A DNA stretch of 57,598 nucleotides. It comes from Reclinomonas americana ATCC 50394. Lineage: Eukaryota; Jakobida; Jakobea; Jakobida. Under the pieces are notes generated by a model that worked only from the letters and a program-made list of their open reading frames with translations, had not been told where the DNA came from and did no database searches. The translations under genes and the position numbers were made by a program. Numbering within the stretch: the first letter of the stretch is position 1; each line of letters opens with the position of its first letter. Below, piece by piece: positions 23,504 to 35,130 of the stretch. The stretch is taken from assembly GCA_048213135.1 (NCBI GenBank), contig PS015068.1, positions 87,940 through 145,537 on the forward strand. Direction: 5' to 3'.

Positions 23504-26500
23504 TTAGCCGCGAAAGCCTGCACCCGTGGTCGAGGTGGCGAGGGTGACGAGTGCGCTTGCCGTGTCGCCAGAGAGCGTGCCGCGTGCACTCGCGCCCACC
23601 ACGGGCATGGAGGCGGTGTGTTGGTGCATGTTGGCGACACGGCGAGGCACTCGTTCAGCAGGCGCCGACCGTCGATCGCCTGCGGGTCCATCCGACGCCA
23701 CCACCGACAGTGGCAAGTGGCCTGACATGAGATCGGCGAGTCGCTCCATGGCCGACTGCACGACCAGAGACGATTGCGACTCTGATAGTGCGTGTGAGTG
23801 AGTGAGCGAGAGAGATAAGTGGGGGGAGTGGGCGCAACTCGAGGACACTTGTCGATCGCGACAGTGCATCCAGCCTCTGCTCCTCCACGTGGTCTGCGTC
23901 GCCGATGTCATGGGGAGAGGTGTGCCGCCGTCGCTGTCCGCGTCGCTGCATGCACAGTGGGTTGAGAAGCTGAGCATGGAGGCACAAGAAGGTGCACGTA
24001 CCCCGTGAAGGACTCGTACAGTTCGGTGTGGAGCATCAACAGCGGCACCGACGCCTCTGCTACGACGCTCTGGTGCGCCGGGCAGTGCACGAATGTGTGC
24101 ATGAGACACTCGGCGCCGGCAAACACGTGAGCCTCAAAGACTCGCTGCCGTCCTCACATTCAGATCAACCCTCTGGCAGGCAAACTTGCAGCGACGACGC
24201 AACGTGTTTCATGCACTCGACGAGCACACTCGACATCAACAGGGGGCCACGACTCTCCGCAAAGTATGTCGCCAGTCGCGGACACTGACAGGCCACGCAA
24301 AAGAAGCGCAGCACGTAGAAGAGATTGGCGGCCGACGGCGGATCGACCAGCATGTGGAGCACGCGCTTGACGGTGACCACGTCGACGAGTCGCGCGCCCA
24401 TGTTGGTGTCCACAATGCACGTCAGCAGCTGCAAGTTGAGTCGGTAGAGGCGGTGATTGGCGGAGGTGAATATCCAGTTCTCCGTAATCACGTCCATGGC
24501 CCCGCTGACAAGCTGCGGCGGCGTCGACGGTGTCAGAGAGACATAGAACCTCAGATGGCGGGGGAGAGAGAGGCGACACATACCAGGCGTAGCAAGTGCG
24601 CAGGGCGCTGTTGGCTTTCGTGCAAGGCAGCCGCCATTGCACGAACACGAATCGGCAGCGACGGACTGCACAATTCACGCATGGTCGGCTCGACTTCGGC
24701 GGCAATGGATCGCGCCTCGCCTGCGGAAAGTGTGTGAGCAAAGAGAATCGAATGGCAACTCACAAGGTCGGGGGCCGCGCACCACCCNNNNNNNNNNNNN
24801 NNNNNNNNNNNNNNNNNNNNNNNNNNNNNNNNNNNNNNNNNNNNNNNNNNNNNNNNNNNNNNNNNNNNNNNNNNNNNNNNNNNNNNNNNNNNNNNNNNNN
24901 NNNNNNNNNNNNNNNNNNNNNNNNNNNNNNNNNNNNNNNNNNNNNNNNNNNCGAGCCTCACTACCGTTCGATGTACCGTTTGACGAGCCGGGCGTCGTGG
25001 AGACGCTAACATCGTTGCTGGTCGGTCGATTTTGTGAAGACGTGCTGACGCTGCGCCGGATCGCCACCGCGCTGGTCAACATTTATCAAGTTGCTTCCCT
25101 TTCCCTTCTTTGCGCACACATCTCTCTCTCTCCCTCCCTCACGATTTGTCTGCAGTTTTGTCCCGACACTCCACTGCCGTCGCCCGAGGCGCTGCAGCTC
25201 GCCACTGACGACACGGGCGACATTTTGCCTCTGTCCGTCGAGGTGATCGACGAGGACGCGGTGCTGCGTGGCCATCTTTCACGCACCGTGGCCACACTGC
25301 TGACGTCGCAACGTGATCCGCGCTTCGCCGATGCCATTCTGCAACTCATCGATGCGTGGCATTTGGAGGTGCCNNNNNNNNNNNNNNNNNNNNNNNNNNN
25401 NNNNNNNNNNNNNNNNNNNNNNNNNNNNNNNNNNNNNNNNNNNNNNNNNNNNNNNNNNNNNNNNNNNNNNNNNNNNNNNNNNNNNNNNNNNNNNNNNNNN
25501 NNNNNNNNNNNNNNNNNNNNNNNNNNNNNNNNNNNNNNNNNNNNNNNNNNNNNNNNNNNNNNNNNNNNNNNNNNNNNNNNNNNNNNNNNNNNNNNNNNNN
25601 NNNNNNNNNNNNNNNNNNNNNNNNNNNNNNNNNNNNNNNNNNNNNNNNNNNNNNNNNNNNNNNNNNNNNNNNNNNNNNNNNNNNNNNNNNNNNNNNNNNN
25701 NNNNNNNNNNNNNNNNNNNNNNNNNNNNNNNNNNNNNNNNNNNNNNNNNNNNNNNNNNNNNNNNNNNNNNNNNNNNNNNNNNNNNNNNNNNNNNNNNNNN
25801 NNNNNNNNNNNNNNNNNNNNNNNNNNNNNNNNNNNNNNNNNNNNTAGGTCTGGCAGCGAGTCGCGCCACGACGGCACGGGTGAGGGCGACGGTGTGGGGG
25901 GCGGCGGTGCCAGCATGGAGCGCACGCCGAGGTACGACGAACTCATCTTGTGCACACACAGAGCTGGTGTGTCGACGACGAGTGAGCAAGGTAGGTGCGT
26001 CAGCAGCTTTGAAAACAAACACACACACATACCTGCCGCCTGCACGACGTTGAGGTGCCGCACGTCACGCAACAGACACAAAATCATGGGTATTCTGAGC
26101 GATGTCAGCAGGCCGAACTGGCCGCGCACAGAAAGTGCCATTTGTGCCAGCGACTCGACAGCGTACTTGCGCACTTGCGAGGAGCGGTCCGTGAGGTGGC
26201 CGGCAATGATCTCAACTCCGTCGGCCTCACACGCCTCGTCAATGGCGCCGAGAGTGCCGAGCGAGTGTGCCAGGTCGTAGAAGCGCCGGCCCTTGTCCAG
26301 CGGACTGATCGACTCGGCCTGCAGCGCGCCGAGAATGGCACCCGGCGACACCACTGTCGTCGCCGAACCACCGTCTTGCCGCTCCTGCTCCGCCACGCGA
26401 AACGCGGCAAATCGCGGCGACTCGAGCAACTTGGTGAACAGACGCCGGCGAGCTCGCGAACCCTCGCCTCTGGCCAGCTTGTTCAGAAAGCGCCTCGTGT

Positions 26501-28066
26501 ACTCCTCAAACTCGTGTCGCACCCTGCGGTGCCGTGGCGGTGGTGAGCGGGTGGTCACACACATGCAAGTGAATGAGAAGTTTGCGCACCACTTCTCGCC
26601 ACGCAAGTCCTCGATACCGGCCAGCACATTGCGCACAAACGTGCGGTCCTTGCCGCTCACGCTCAACACCACAGGCCCGCCACCCACGCCGCCCTTGTCG
26701 GAGAGTACCACGCGCTCCTCGCGCAGCAGGCCACACACGTGGAACCACTCGGTGCGCACTTCGAAGAGCGGATTGGTTGAGCCGCACAGGCAACTGCAAA
26801 CAAAGAAGGTTGGACGCAGCTGCGGCACAGCGATGGGCGTGACAAACACACACGACGAGAATCAAACCTGGGCATGATCAAGAACTCGTCCAGATACGTC
26901 AGCGGCACGTACGGCAGCATGATCTCAAGAAAGCCGGTGAGCGGGGCGGCCAGCAGCGGCAGCGCCGAACACAAATGACACACGTCGCCGGCTGGCTGAC
27001 CGACCAACACGACACGCAAGCCCAACAGCACGCCGTACCACAGCAACATGGTGTCCTCCTTGAACGTGCACACGAGACGACTCAGACTCGCCCCCGTCCA
27101 CCTCGTCGTGTCGGCCGAATGATGCAACTCGAGAGAGTGACCCCACTGCGCACGCTCGGGTGAGCAACGCCGCGAACAACACAAACTACAAATATCACAC
27201 ACACCAGCTGCAACTGATGCGAGTGCATCACCGACGACGAGAGCGCCAAGTACAACTGTGCCAGCACCGTCTCACCGGTCGCTGCTCGGAAAAAATCAAC
27301 AACAACAACACCATCCACACAGGAGCACATAGTGCACATTGACAAACCGCCCTCCTCCGGATGCTGCAGCGCATGCAAGTACTCGTCCACTGCCCACTCC
27401 AGCACCTGCTCAAAGGTCCCATTGTCTGGCAACGTGCTAATCACAATCACCGCCGCCTGTCGCGCTCCTCGCTGCGCATGCACGTGGGAAAACAAGACAT
27501 AGAGAGAGGCCTACATATGATGAAAAAAAGAAGAAGGCGAACCCTCGTCGACGCATCGTCCACTCGCTTGTACACAGCAACTCCAAACAGTGTCTCCATG
27601 CCCGCAGTCACAAATGTCATAAGAGTCTTGTCACGCTCAAAGTGATGCGCGCCCTCTGAGTCGCCACCATTTGAGCACACACACACAGAGAGAGAGACAA
27701 CAAGCAGCATAAAGAGAGAGAGAGACCTGGGAGACTGAGGTCGGCCAGCATTTGTTTGGAACATGGCATGAGATCGGCATCAATGTGCAACTGCCAGAAG
27801 AGCTCACTGGTCAGCGATGCGCGCAGAGTCCGTCGATCCGCACTCGGAGAGGGAGAGGGAGAGGCGGATGGAGACGAGGAGGAGGTGTTGGTGTCGGGCC
27901 ACTGCACGTGCGCAGGGTACGAGCATGACAGGCGATTGCCAATGTCAATGTCGAAATCTGTGTGAGAGAGTGAGTGTGTGTGAGAGAGAGAAGGGGGAGT
28001 GGAGAGTGGGAAGGGAGGGAGGTGCGTCTCACCGGCAATGTGCACCGAGCGCACAACGCGATCCAT
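23504..28066 (-). CDS. DENN-domain protein with C-terminal HEAT/ARM-like repeats
   Basis: DENN proteins act on Rab GTPases, usually as exchange factors. The start MDRVVRSVHIA is at 28066, and exon 1 (28033-28066) joins 27959 and below. Seen in order: DFDIDIGNRLSCSYP (upstream DENN segment), LPEGAHHFERDKTLM and LFGVAVYKRV, AAVIVISTLPDNGTFEQVL, SLSRLVCTFKEDTMLLWYG, RVVLVGQPAGDV, MLPYVPLTYLDEFL and GSTNPLFEVRTEW, which follow the DENN core of the AVL9-like kind. Downstream come EEYTRRFLNKLA and helical repeats (for example RSSQVRKYAVESLAQMAL, LRRIATALVNIYQ, RVLHMLVDPPSAANLF) over the last half. The part at 24952-25373 reads on the plus strand and seems to be another inverted contig. Two N runs (24788-24951 and 25374-25844) interrupt the gene. 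The exact exon set is approximate and the closest named family is uncertain. Confidence 0.72.
24952..25373 (+). other. Probable inverted contig inside the DENN/HEAT gene
   Basis: Between two N runs the only coding-like frame is on the plus strand: exons 24952-25089 and 25157-25373, joined by a 67-nt intron with a GTTGCT donor and CTGCAG acceptor. The product (VVETLTSLLVGRFCEDVL, then HLSRTVATLLTSQRDPRF) has the helix-pair look of HEAT/ARM repeats, like the minus-strand sequence on both sides. Reversing the contig would give one continuous minus-strand gene. Confidence 0.6.
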
Positions 28067-28639
28067 CTTGCTTTACTTTGACAACAGAATGCAAAACTGG
28101 GACGCGCAGGACGGTTTCGTTTTTCCGCGACTTCTCGTCGTTTTCTCCTTCACGTGGACGACCTGTGGGTGTAGGAGTACGACTAGTAGCAAAGGTCGTA
28201 CCCAGTGCACGATTGTCGAATCGATTTCCGCAGCTTCAGCTTCTGCCTTCACGGGAAGAAGTCAAAGTCAAAGGCAATGCATATGCAAAAGGTGGAGGGC
28301 AATGAGCCATGAGAAGAGGTCAAGGATCACGGGTGTGAAGCACTCCGCCGCTCAGCGTATGACACCAAGGCAAATATGAACGCTAAGAAACCCACTTCCC
28401 ATCCGCCCCCTCCCTCCGCCCTCCACAGATCCATGACCGGATTGCCAATTGTTTTTTACGCGAACACACACATACTAGTAACTCAAGAGGTGTCAAAAAA
28501 AGCGAAAGGAGAAGAGGAGAACTTAAACAACTCAACGCGTCGCGCAAGTCAAAAAGCGTGGCGTTGCAACACACACACATGCACAGCGAGATAAAGAGAA
28601 TGAATGGTGATGGTACAGATTGTGGAGGCCCTTTCGGGG
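28067..28639. other. Intergenic between two minus-strand genes
   Basis: This holds the 5' flank of the DENN gene and the 3' flank of the MAP kinase. No frame with family features and no structured element were found; part of it is A-rich (about 28440-28560). Confidence 0.5.
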
Positions 28640-31600
28640 CTATGAAGACATCTCGTCGTCGTCGTACTGTGGCATGACGTCGACGGGACTTGGCAGTTCC
28701 AGTGGGTCGGGGAGGNNNNNNNNNNNNNNNNNNNNTCGCCAGAGCTCGGCACCTCCGACGCCACGCTATCCGGCGATTCTGGTACTTGCAAAACGAATCG
28801 TGGCGGATGCACTGCCGTAAAGGACGACCCTCGTGGTCGCCCGTTGGCGCCGGTCCGCGAGTAGCCGCGCGGACGGGTAGCGGTGGTGGTAATGGTGGTG
28901 GTGGTGATGATGGGCACGGGGATGGCCGGGGAGGCGGCCGCGGATTCGCCACTGATCTCGGGCGAAGCACTGGAACGCACGGCGGCCGCCACCTCGCGTA
29001 CCTGCGCACGCCAGGTGGCCCAGTCGACTGCCGTGTCCAGCATGGTGTTGCGCCGTCGACTCAACACACTGTCACCGTTCGACATGCTCACACATCGCGT
29101 GTGACCAGACGAAGTCGACAGGATGCGTTGTGACTGCGCTGCGGCTGATTCCGGATGTGCACCATTGCCGTGCACAATCACCCGTGCCAGAGGCAGCCGC
29201 CGATGCGCCACCGCTGCCGGAGCTGTCAGTGGTTGGCGTCGAGTCGGTGGCGACGGAGCCTGGTGGTCCGCCGGATGGCGTTGACGACTGTGACTCGACG
29301 TCGGAACGTGTGCGGGTCAACTTGCGTTCGGCCGCGCGCAGCGACTGCTCCCGTGTCTCCAACCACGTGTTGTACATCGAGTCGCCCTCCTCCAAGTCGG
29401 ACAGGAAGCCGCACGACTTGCTGCTGAGGCGCAGCGAGCGCGAGCGCTGCCGCCAGGTCGTTGGCAGCGGACTGGTGCCCGGTGAGGGAGTATTTGGTTG
29501 TAACGGCGAGTCTGGTCGGCCATCCAGCATGCGACGGCGACGCTCCAGCAGGTCACGCGCGGCCGGGTACAGCTCCGGGTTGATCAGGGGCATCAACAGG
29601 CGACTGCCATGAGAGGAGAGGAAGGGAGGTAAGTGAGTGGCAACATGGGGGAAGGGCGGAAAGGGGGAAGGGAGAGGGAGGGAGGGAGGGAGGGAGGGAG
29701 GAGGAGGGAGGANNNNNNNNNNNNNNNNNNNNAGGGGGAAGGGGGGAAGGGGGAAGGGATAATGGGAAAAGGGAAAGGGCACTAGGAATAGGGGGGAAGA
29801 GGGAGGGAGCGCAAAGGGGAAAACGGGAAACGGGAAATGGGAAAGGAGAAGGACAACGGAGCACAAAGGGAGACACGAGAAGAAGGAGGAGCAAGCGAAC
29901 ACGGAGACCACGCAACTCCGCATCCAACTCGATCTTCAGGTCCTCGACTTGCCGCGGATTAAAGTTCTCGAAGCAAGTCAAAAACATGGAGCGCATATTG
30001 GCCTCGCAATGCTCCACGTGCTCCACATTGTCGTTGAAGAGCGGGACGGGTGTGAGATCGGCCTCGTTGAACACGTCCTCGAAGAATGGATGCTGCATGG
30101 CCTCGGCCATGGACAGACGGCGCTCGGGATTGAAATCGAGAAGGCCGTAGATGAGGTCGGCGGCTGGGGAGACAAGAGAGTGAGACGACAACAGCAGGTG
30201 GGGAAACACGCTCATCACACATGCGCCAACCTTCTTCACACGGGAAATGGAGTGCGCGCTTGAGGTAGGTGTGGAGTGGCCTACCGGGCCGCGACGGGAT
30301 GCTGCGCAGCAGCTCGATGAGCCACTCCTTGCTTCGCACGCCAGGGCTCAGGTCGTCAACTGCAGAGGGAGGGTGTCAGACATACACAGACCACGGGAAA
30401 CAAGCCAGCGGCGGTGGTGCTGGGGACACAAACCAGTGGGAGTGCCGGTGAACTCGAGAATCTTGATCAGCTGATCCGTGTCGTCGCGACCACAGAATGC
30501 TGGTCGTCTTCTGTACAACTCCTGCATACGTACTCGTCGTGTGAGAAGACAGACTCGAGAGCGGCCATTTCCCCCACAAGATGATGACCGACCAAGAAAA
30601 TCGCTCCCACGCTCCAGCAGTCGGCCTTGAGCGTGTAGCACGGATCGTCGAGCAGGATTTCCGGGGCGCGGTACATGCTACACACCACGTGAGCCAGCTG
30701 GGAGGTGCATGAAAGCAATCACAGAGTGCGATCTCACCGAGTGCACACGTAATCCGTGAGCGGCTTGCCGTCTGGCCGCGAGCCGACGCCTCGTGCCAAA
30801 CCAAAATCACACAGTTTGACCTGCGTGTCTTCGGCGTTGATGGAGTAGTTGACGAGGATGTTGGCTGGCTTGATGTCTCGGTGCATGATCCCGGCCGAGT
30901 GAGCTGCAGCGCATGCATGTCGGCATCACGGATATGTTTTTCTCTCTCTCTTTCATCACGCCATTCCCCACGCAACTCTTGTACACGCTGACACACAGGC
31001 GGTACATGACATGCCGAATGTGCTCTGAAGTAATAATTCGACTTTCCAGCAATCTCCGCAAATCGGTCTGCATCAGCTCGCTGACAATGAAGCTGCGGGG
31101 ACGAGAAGGGTGTGTGAGGGGAATGCAGAAGCAACAAGACGAATGAGTGACTGCTTCTTCGCTCCCCGCCTGGCCTCCCTCTCCTTCTCCCTCTTCCCTC
31201 TGCCTTTCCCTCTCCCTCTCTCTCTCTCCCCTCTCCCTCTCCTGCACGCAACAACTCTGGGAAGTCCGCCAGTCGACCTCGCGGCAACGTGTCCAGCACC
31301 TGCGGCACGACGCCACGTGGACCCGAGCCTGCGTTCTTGGACATGTGCAACCACGTCTGCAACTCACGGAGGTACTTGTGGACGTGCTCCGACGAGAGCC
31401 CGCGGCCCTCCTCTGCCAACATGTTCAACTTGATGGCACACATGGCACCGGTCTGTCGGTGACGAGCCTTCCACACTGCGATAGAGAGAAAGGGAGAGAG
31501 AAACAGCGTGGGTGAAAAAAAGATGCTATCATATCCGAACACATATAACAAAACAGCTGAGGCGATCGCTGTCGTTCTCACTGGCCTCCATCGCTCACCA

Positions 31601-31872
31601 CGGCCTCGAAGAGAGAGAGAGAGACACACACACACATGAACGCACACGACCGAGAGAATAGCACCGGCGTGTCGATCACTTTGGCATTCATCACGTCATC
31701 ACACTCCCGACGATCAACAGACACGCAAGGAAAGAGGAGGAGAGAGACAGAGAGACAGAGAGGGGGACCCGATACACAGCAGAGCTGATGCGCTTGTGTA
31801 CACACATGAATGAGTGTACACGAGACACAGTACTCAACCGGACACGAACACAGAGAGCGAGCGAGAGAGAGA

Positions 31873-31903
<31 letters not shown>

Positions 31904-32658
31904 CGGCGAGGGAGAGTGTGTGTATGGGAGAGAGAGCGAGAGAGAGTGAGAGTGAGCGATAAGTGAAACTTGACCAAAGAGAAACTCCTCCACTGCGCGA
32001 TCACGTGATGAGGAGAGGCAGTGACAGTGAAAGCACACACATACGCAAAGCGAGTGGAAGAAGAGAAAGAGAGAGAACACGAGAGAAAGAGAGAGAGAGA
32101 AAACAGCACACAAACACGGCATGACCATAAAAAGTCAAAAACAAACCTCTCACACAAACACACACACAGACACCCAACTCCACTCACTCTCTCTCACCCA
32201 AAGCACTTACCGATACCAAACGCGCCCGATCCCAACACATCCAACAGCACATAGCGTGACTCCAACTTGGCGTCCTTTCCACTGGTGCTGACAGGCGCCA
32301 CCATGGCACTCATCTCCGGAGGCACTTTGGGCGAGGGAGGTGGAGGCGCCAAAGGCACAGAAGGTGAGCGGCGATCAGCGTCGTCGTCATCGTCGTCTGC
32401 CTTGGTGGTGGCGGAGTGCGAGTCGAGAGAGGAGCTGGAGCCGCCGAATCGCGCCTTTCTCTGCCGATGAACTCCGCCTGTTCCGCGAGTGCGTGCGTGG
32501 CGAGTGGGTCCGCGTGTGGCGTGCTGGTGTGCGTCTTCACCAGCAGCAGCTGCGGCTGTTGTTGTTGTTGTTGTTGTTTCGTCGGGTTCGTCTCCGTGCG
32601 TCATGGTGAGAGTGGCGGTGGGCGAGGTGACGTGTGCTCGTGGTGGCGATAATGACAT
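28640..32658 (-). CDS. MAP kinase with TDY activation loop and long tails
   Basis: The ten exons are 32211-32658, 31253-31475, 30977-31092, 30738-30903, 30593-30677, 30434-30521, 30231-30359, 29917-30163, 29182-29603 and 28640-29138, about 800 residues. Kinase motifs in order: glycine loop [37 protein letters not shown], the activation loop [14 protein letters not shown] (TxY motif with Asp), [11 protein letters not shown] and FTGTPTG. A MAPK C-lobe insert region follows, then [19 protein letters not shown]. Tails outside the kinase: about 120 Ser/Thr/Ala/Pro-rich residues before it, and a basic and acidic Ser/Pro-rich C-terminal part ending [10 protein letters not shown]. Introns 2, 3 and 8 start GTTGCG. 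Intron 1 is long (31476-32210) and full of CA/GA repeats. N runs of 20 lie in exon 10 (28716-28735) and intron 8. The start Met at 32658 is a choice; the frame is open further upstream without coding character. Confidence 0.88.
31476..32210. repeat. Microsatellite-rich intron 1 of the MAP kinase
   Basis: At 735 nt this is several times longer than most introns in the window. It holds long GA tracts (about 31856-31960 and 32060-32102) and several CA tracts. On the minus strand it starts GTAAGT and ends CGCAG; nothing else is recognisable in it. Confidence 0.8.
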
Positions 32659-33637
32659 AGTATGACACACGCGATGGTGTGTGCGATGCGGCCACGGCTC
32701 ACGCGCGCGCGCTGTGTGTTGATGGAGAAGTGACTCGCGCGCGCAGCGGACAATCGAATCTGCGTCGATATGAGTGAATGGCGAGTGGTTGTGGCGGTAT
32801 TGCGGTGGTGGGGGAGAGGTGGAGTGGAGGAGGCGAGTGGGCGAGGTGCGGCGATGCGGCGGGTGGTGTGCGTGAGGCGAAATGTCGGAGATTCGACGTG
32901 CGAATATGCGTCGTGTTCGAGCTCGAGGGGAATAATTGTGATGCGGTCGTGATGTGTGCAGGTGGGGCGTTGCGGGGCTGTCGGTGCTGATGTTAAAAGT
33001 GGCCGTGCGGGAAATCGACAGCACGTGCGACTGCAAAGAGCGATCGATGATAATCGATATCGCGAATCCGAACGTGACAGCACGTGGTCGTAAGTTTGGA
33101 CAACAATGTGTGCCTGCGCTCGTGATCACGCAGAATGCAACTGCATTATAATTACACGTTGCCCTTCTCTGAGGCACACGCGCTGCAAACGAGAGAAAAA
33201 TCTTTGGCAATTCAACATTATGTAAATCCACAAAACCGGACGTTGTGACACTCCTCGCGATCGCACGACAGGAGAACGCACACACTGCCAAGGACGAATG
33301 ACCACAGGTGAGTCGGCGACACGCTTCTCCTCTGTACACTCTCGTCTCTCGAGGCACTGTCCACTGCAGCTGGTACACACGAGCATGATCGTGAGTGTGT
33401 GAGTGAATGTGGCAAGTGCCCCACGGCCGCCGCGCTTACATGTGCACCGCACTCGCATGGTATGGTGTCTCCACGTGGGTGCATGTGTTCCGTGTGGGCC
33501 TGCACGGTAGACGGTGCTTGAGTGTGTGTGTATGTGTGCCACACAAATATCTTGATCATGTCAGTTTCTCGCGATTGGCGCGCGCCACGATAGTTCACTC
33601 TTCACACACCAAGAAGTACTCAACTGAAGTTCTGGTC
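32659..33637. other. Divergent intergenic region
   Basis: Lies between the start of the minus-strand kinase and the start of the plus-strand membrane protein. Open frames run through it on both strands, but they are GC-skewed and low-complexity (Arg/His/Thr-rich) and I see no conserved motif. It presumably holds both promoters. Confidence 0.5.
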
Positions 33638-34805
33638 ATGAATTCGTTGCTCACCGTGCTCCGCATTCAAGCAGTGCCACCGCCAACGCAAAAGCAGGCA
33701 TCGACGACGGCAAGATCCGACGTCGACAACTCAACGTCGACGACACACCCAGCAGGCGGCGCCCCCAAGAACACCAGACTGCTGCTGAACTGGCTTGCCA
33801 CGGCATGCTCGCTCCTCGCGTGCATTGCTGTGTACGCTGTGTTCCTCTTCCTCGACACGAAAGGGTGGACGGCGCCGGCCTCGCTTTTTCTGTTCACGCT
33901 CTTTCTCCGACGGTCTTGGACGCTGATGGGATGGGCAGTGTTGACTTGGCTCTGTGGGAGTCCCTCACTCGTCACTGAGTGGATGTCGGCGCTGTTGCAA
34001 CTGCCTGGCCCACTGGTGCTGCTGCATCCTGCTCTTCGTGTGTTCATCGTCGTGGCCCGTGTTGGTGCGTCGATCATCGTCACTTATTTTTCCTCCACAT
34101 CGCTGCTCGGGTCTTCCAAGTCGACGGCAGCCCCACGATCTCCAGCTGTGCTGCTGTTCATTCTTCCCTGTGTTCCTCTCCGCGTGCATGGGGGAGGCAG
34201 TGACCACGTGTTGGAGTGGGCCGTTTTCTTGCTTCTGCTCTCCGTTGTACTCGACATGTTTCACGGACACCAGCATTCTCCATTCTGCTGCCTTCCGTGG
34301 GCAGCCGGTGCCGAGGGAGAGCACTGTGACCAAGCCGAGTCGCTTGTTATTGCTCCCTGCCCTCCAGCATCAACACTCACAGGTGGAGTACGATGGCAAT
34401 TTATCGATATCGATCGCGATGTCGATGCTTGGAGGTTCTTGCGCACTGACTGCCGCACGTACAGGCTCTACGACCGGCGTGTTCTCAGCTCTCTTCCATG
34501 GCATCGAGGCGGCGTCCAGACTCGTGTCTGCTGCAGTTGCGATCCTGGCGCTCGTGTACTCCATCTGGCAGCTGCAATTCGACGACCTGGATTTGCGGCT
34601 GCTCGGTTTGGTGCTGCCACTCCATGCGTCTCACCTTCACCACACTGATCACAACGACCCTGTGGCAGACCTGCTTCATCTGTGGGCACCTGCGCTGTGT
34701 GCATTCGTGGTGGTTGATGTCACCGGTTGTCTCTTCCCGCGCGGCAACGCGATCGATATCGCGAGCGGCGTTGGAGACGCACGCCAACAGCGATCGGAGA
34801 ATTGA
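33638..34805 (+). CDS. Unrecognised multi-span membrane protein
   Basis: From Met 33638 a frame runs MNSLLTVLRIQ, a Thr/Ser-rich linker, then hydrophobic segments LLLNWLATACSLLACIAVYAV, LFLFTLFLRRSW, LMGWAVLTWLCG, LVLLHPALRVFIVVARVG, VLLFILPC and VLEWAVFLLLLSVVLDMF, i.e. about six membrane spans. Coding character then moves to another frame at about 34370-34805 (VEYDGNLSISIAMSML, then LVYSIWQLQFDDLDLRLLGLVL). The two are presumably joined by an intron ending CACAG at 34382, but I found no clear donor in phase. An alternative 3' end in a third frame (34498-34908) gives a coiled-coil-like tail ERIESLTSKLRDLA-type sequence, so the C terminus is uncertain. No family was recognised. Confidence 0.5.
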
Positions 34806-34929
34806 GTCTCTTACAAGCAAGCTGCGAGATCTGGCGACCACTGACGGCGAGAATGGCACGGATCGAGCTCGCCATGCCTGGTCACGACTGCCTCACTTCA
34901 ACAGATGAATTCGAGAACTACTGTTTGCC

Positions 34930-35130
34930 ATTTTCGGACCTGCAGTTTCCTTCACTCCCAGTCGCCCGACCGCCTGTCGCGTCGTACTCTCCTACTGCGT
35001 AAACAGCCTCGACGCTAACACGTAGCACACCTCGGCTTGCTCATGCGAAGCACTTGCTCATTCGCCTGCCACAAAAACAATCTTGTCCGCATGCAAAACA
35101 AGCTTGTCCGTATACGTAGCAAGAATTAAC
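34930..35130. repeat. Dispersed repeat, copy 1
   Basis: Shares blocks with 43020-43200 in the same order: TTTCGGACC, TTCACTCCCAG, TAAACAGCCTCGACGC, AACACG, GCTTGCTCATGC and a final AATTAA(A)CA(A)C. It lies just 3' of the membrane-protein gene and covers the 3' end proposed for the minus-strand gene ending at 35058. Confidence 0.65.

Noticed and set aside
23500-23691. Short minus-strand frame as a separate gene
   Set aside because: The neighbouring frame ending at 23504 continues the DENN/HEAT gene better, with helical sequence up to its stop.
32659-33378. N-terminal extension of the MAP kinase to 33378
   Set aside because: The frame is open but the translation is low-complexity, no Kozak-like or conserved element supports it, and the Met at 32658 starts a typical Ser/Thr-rich kinase tail.
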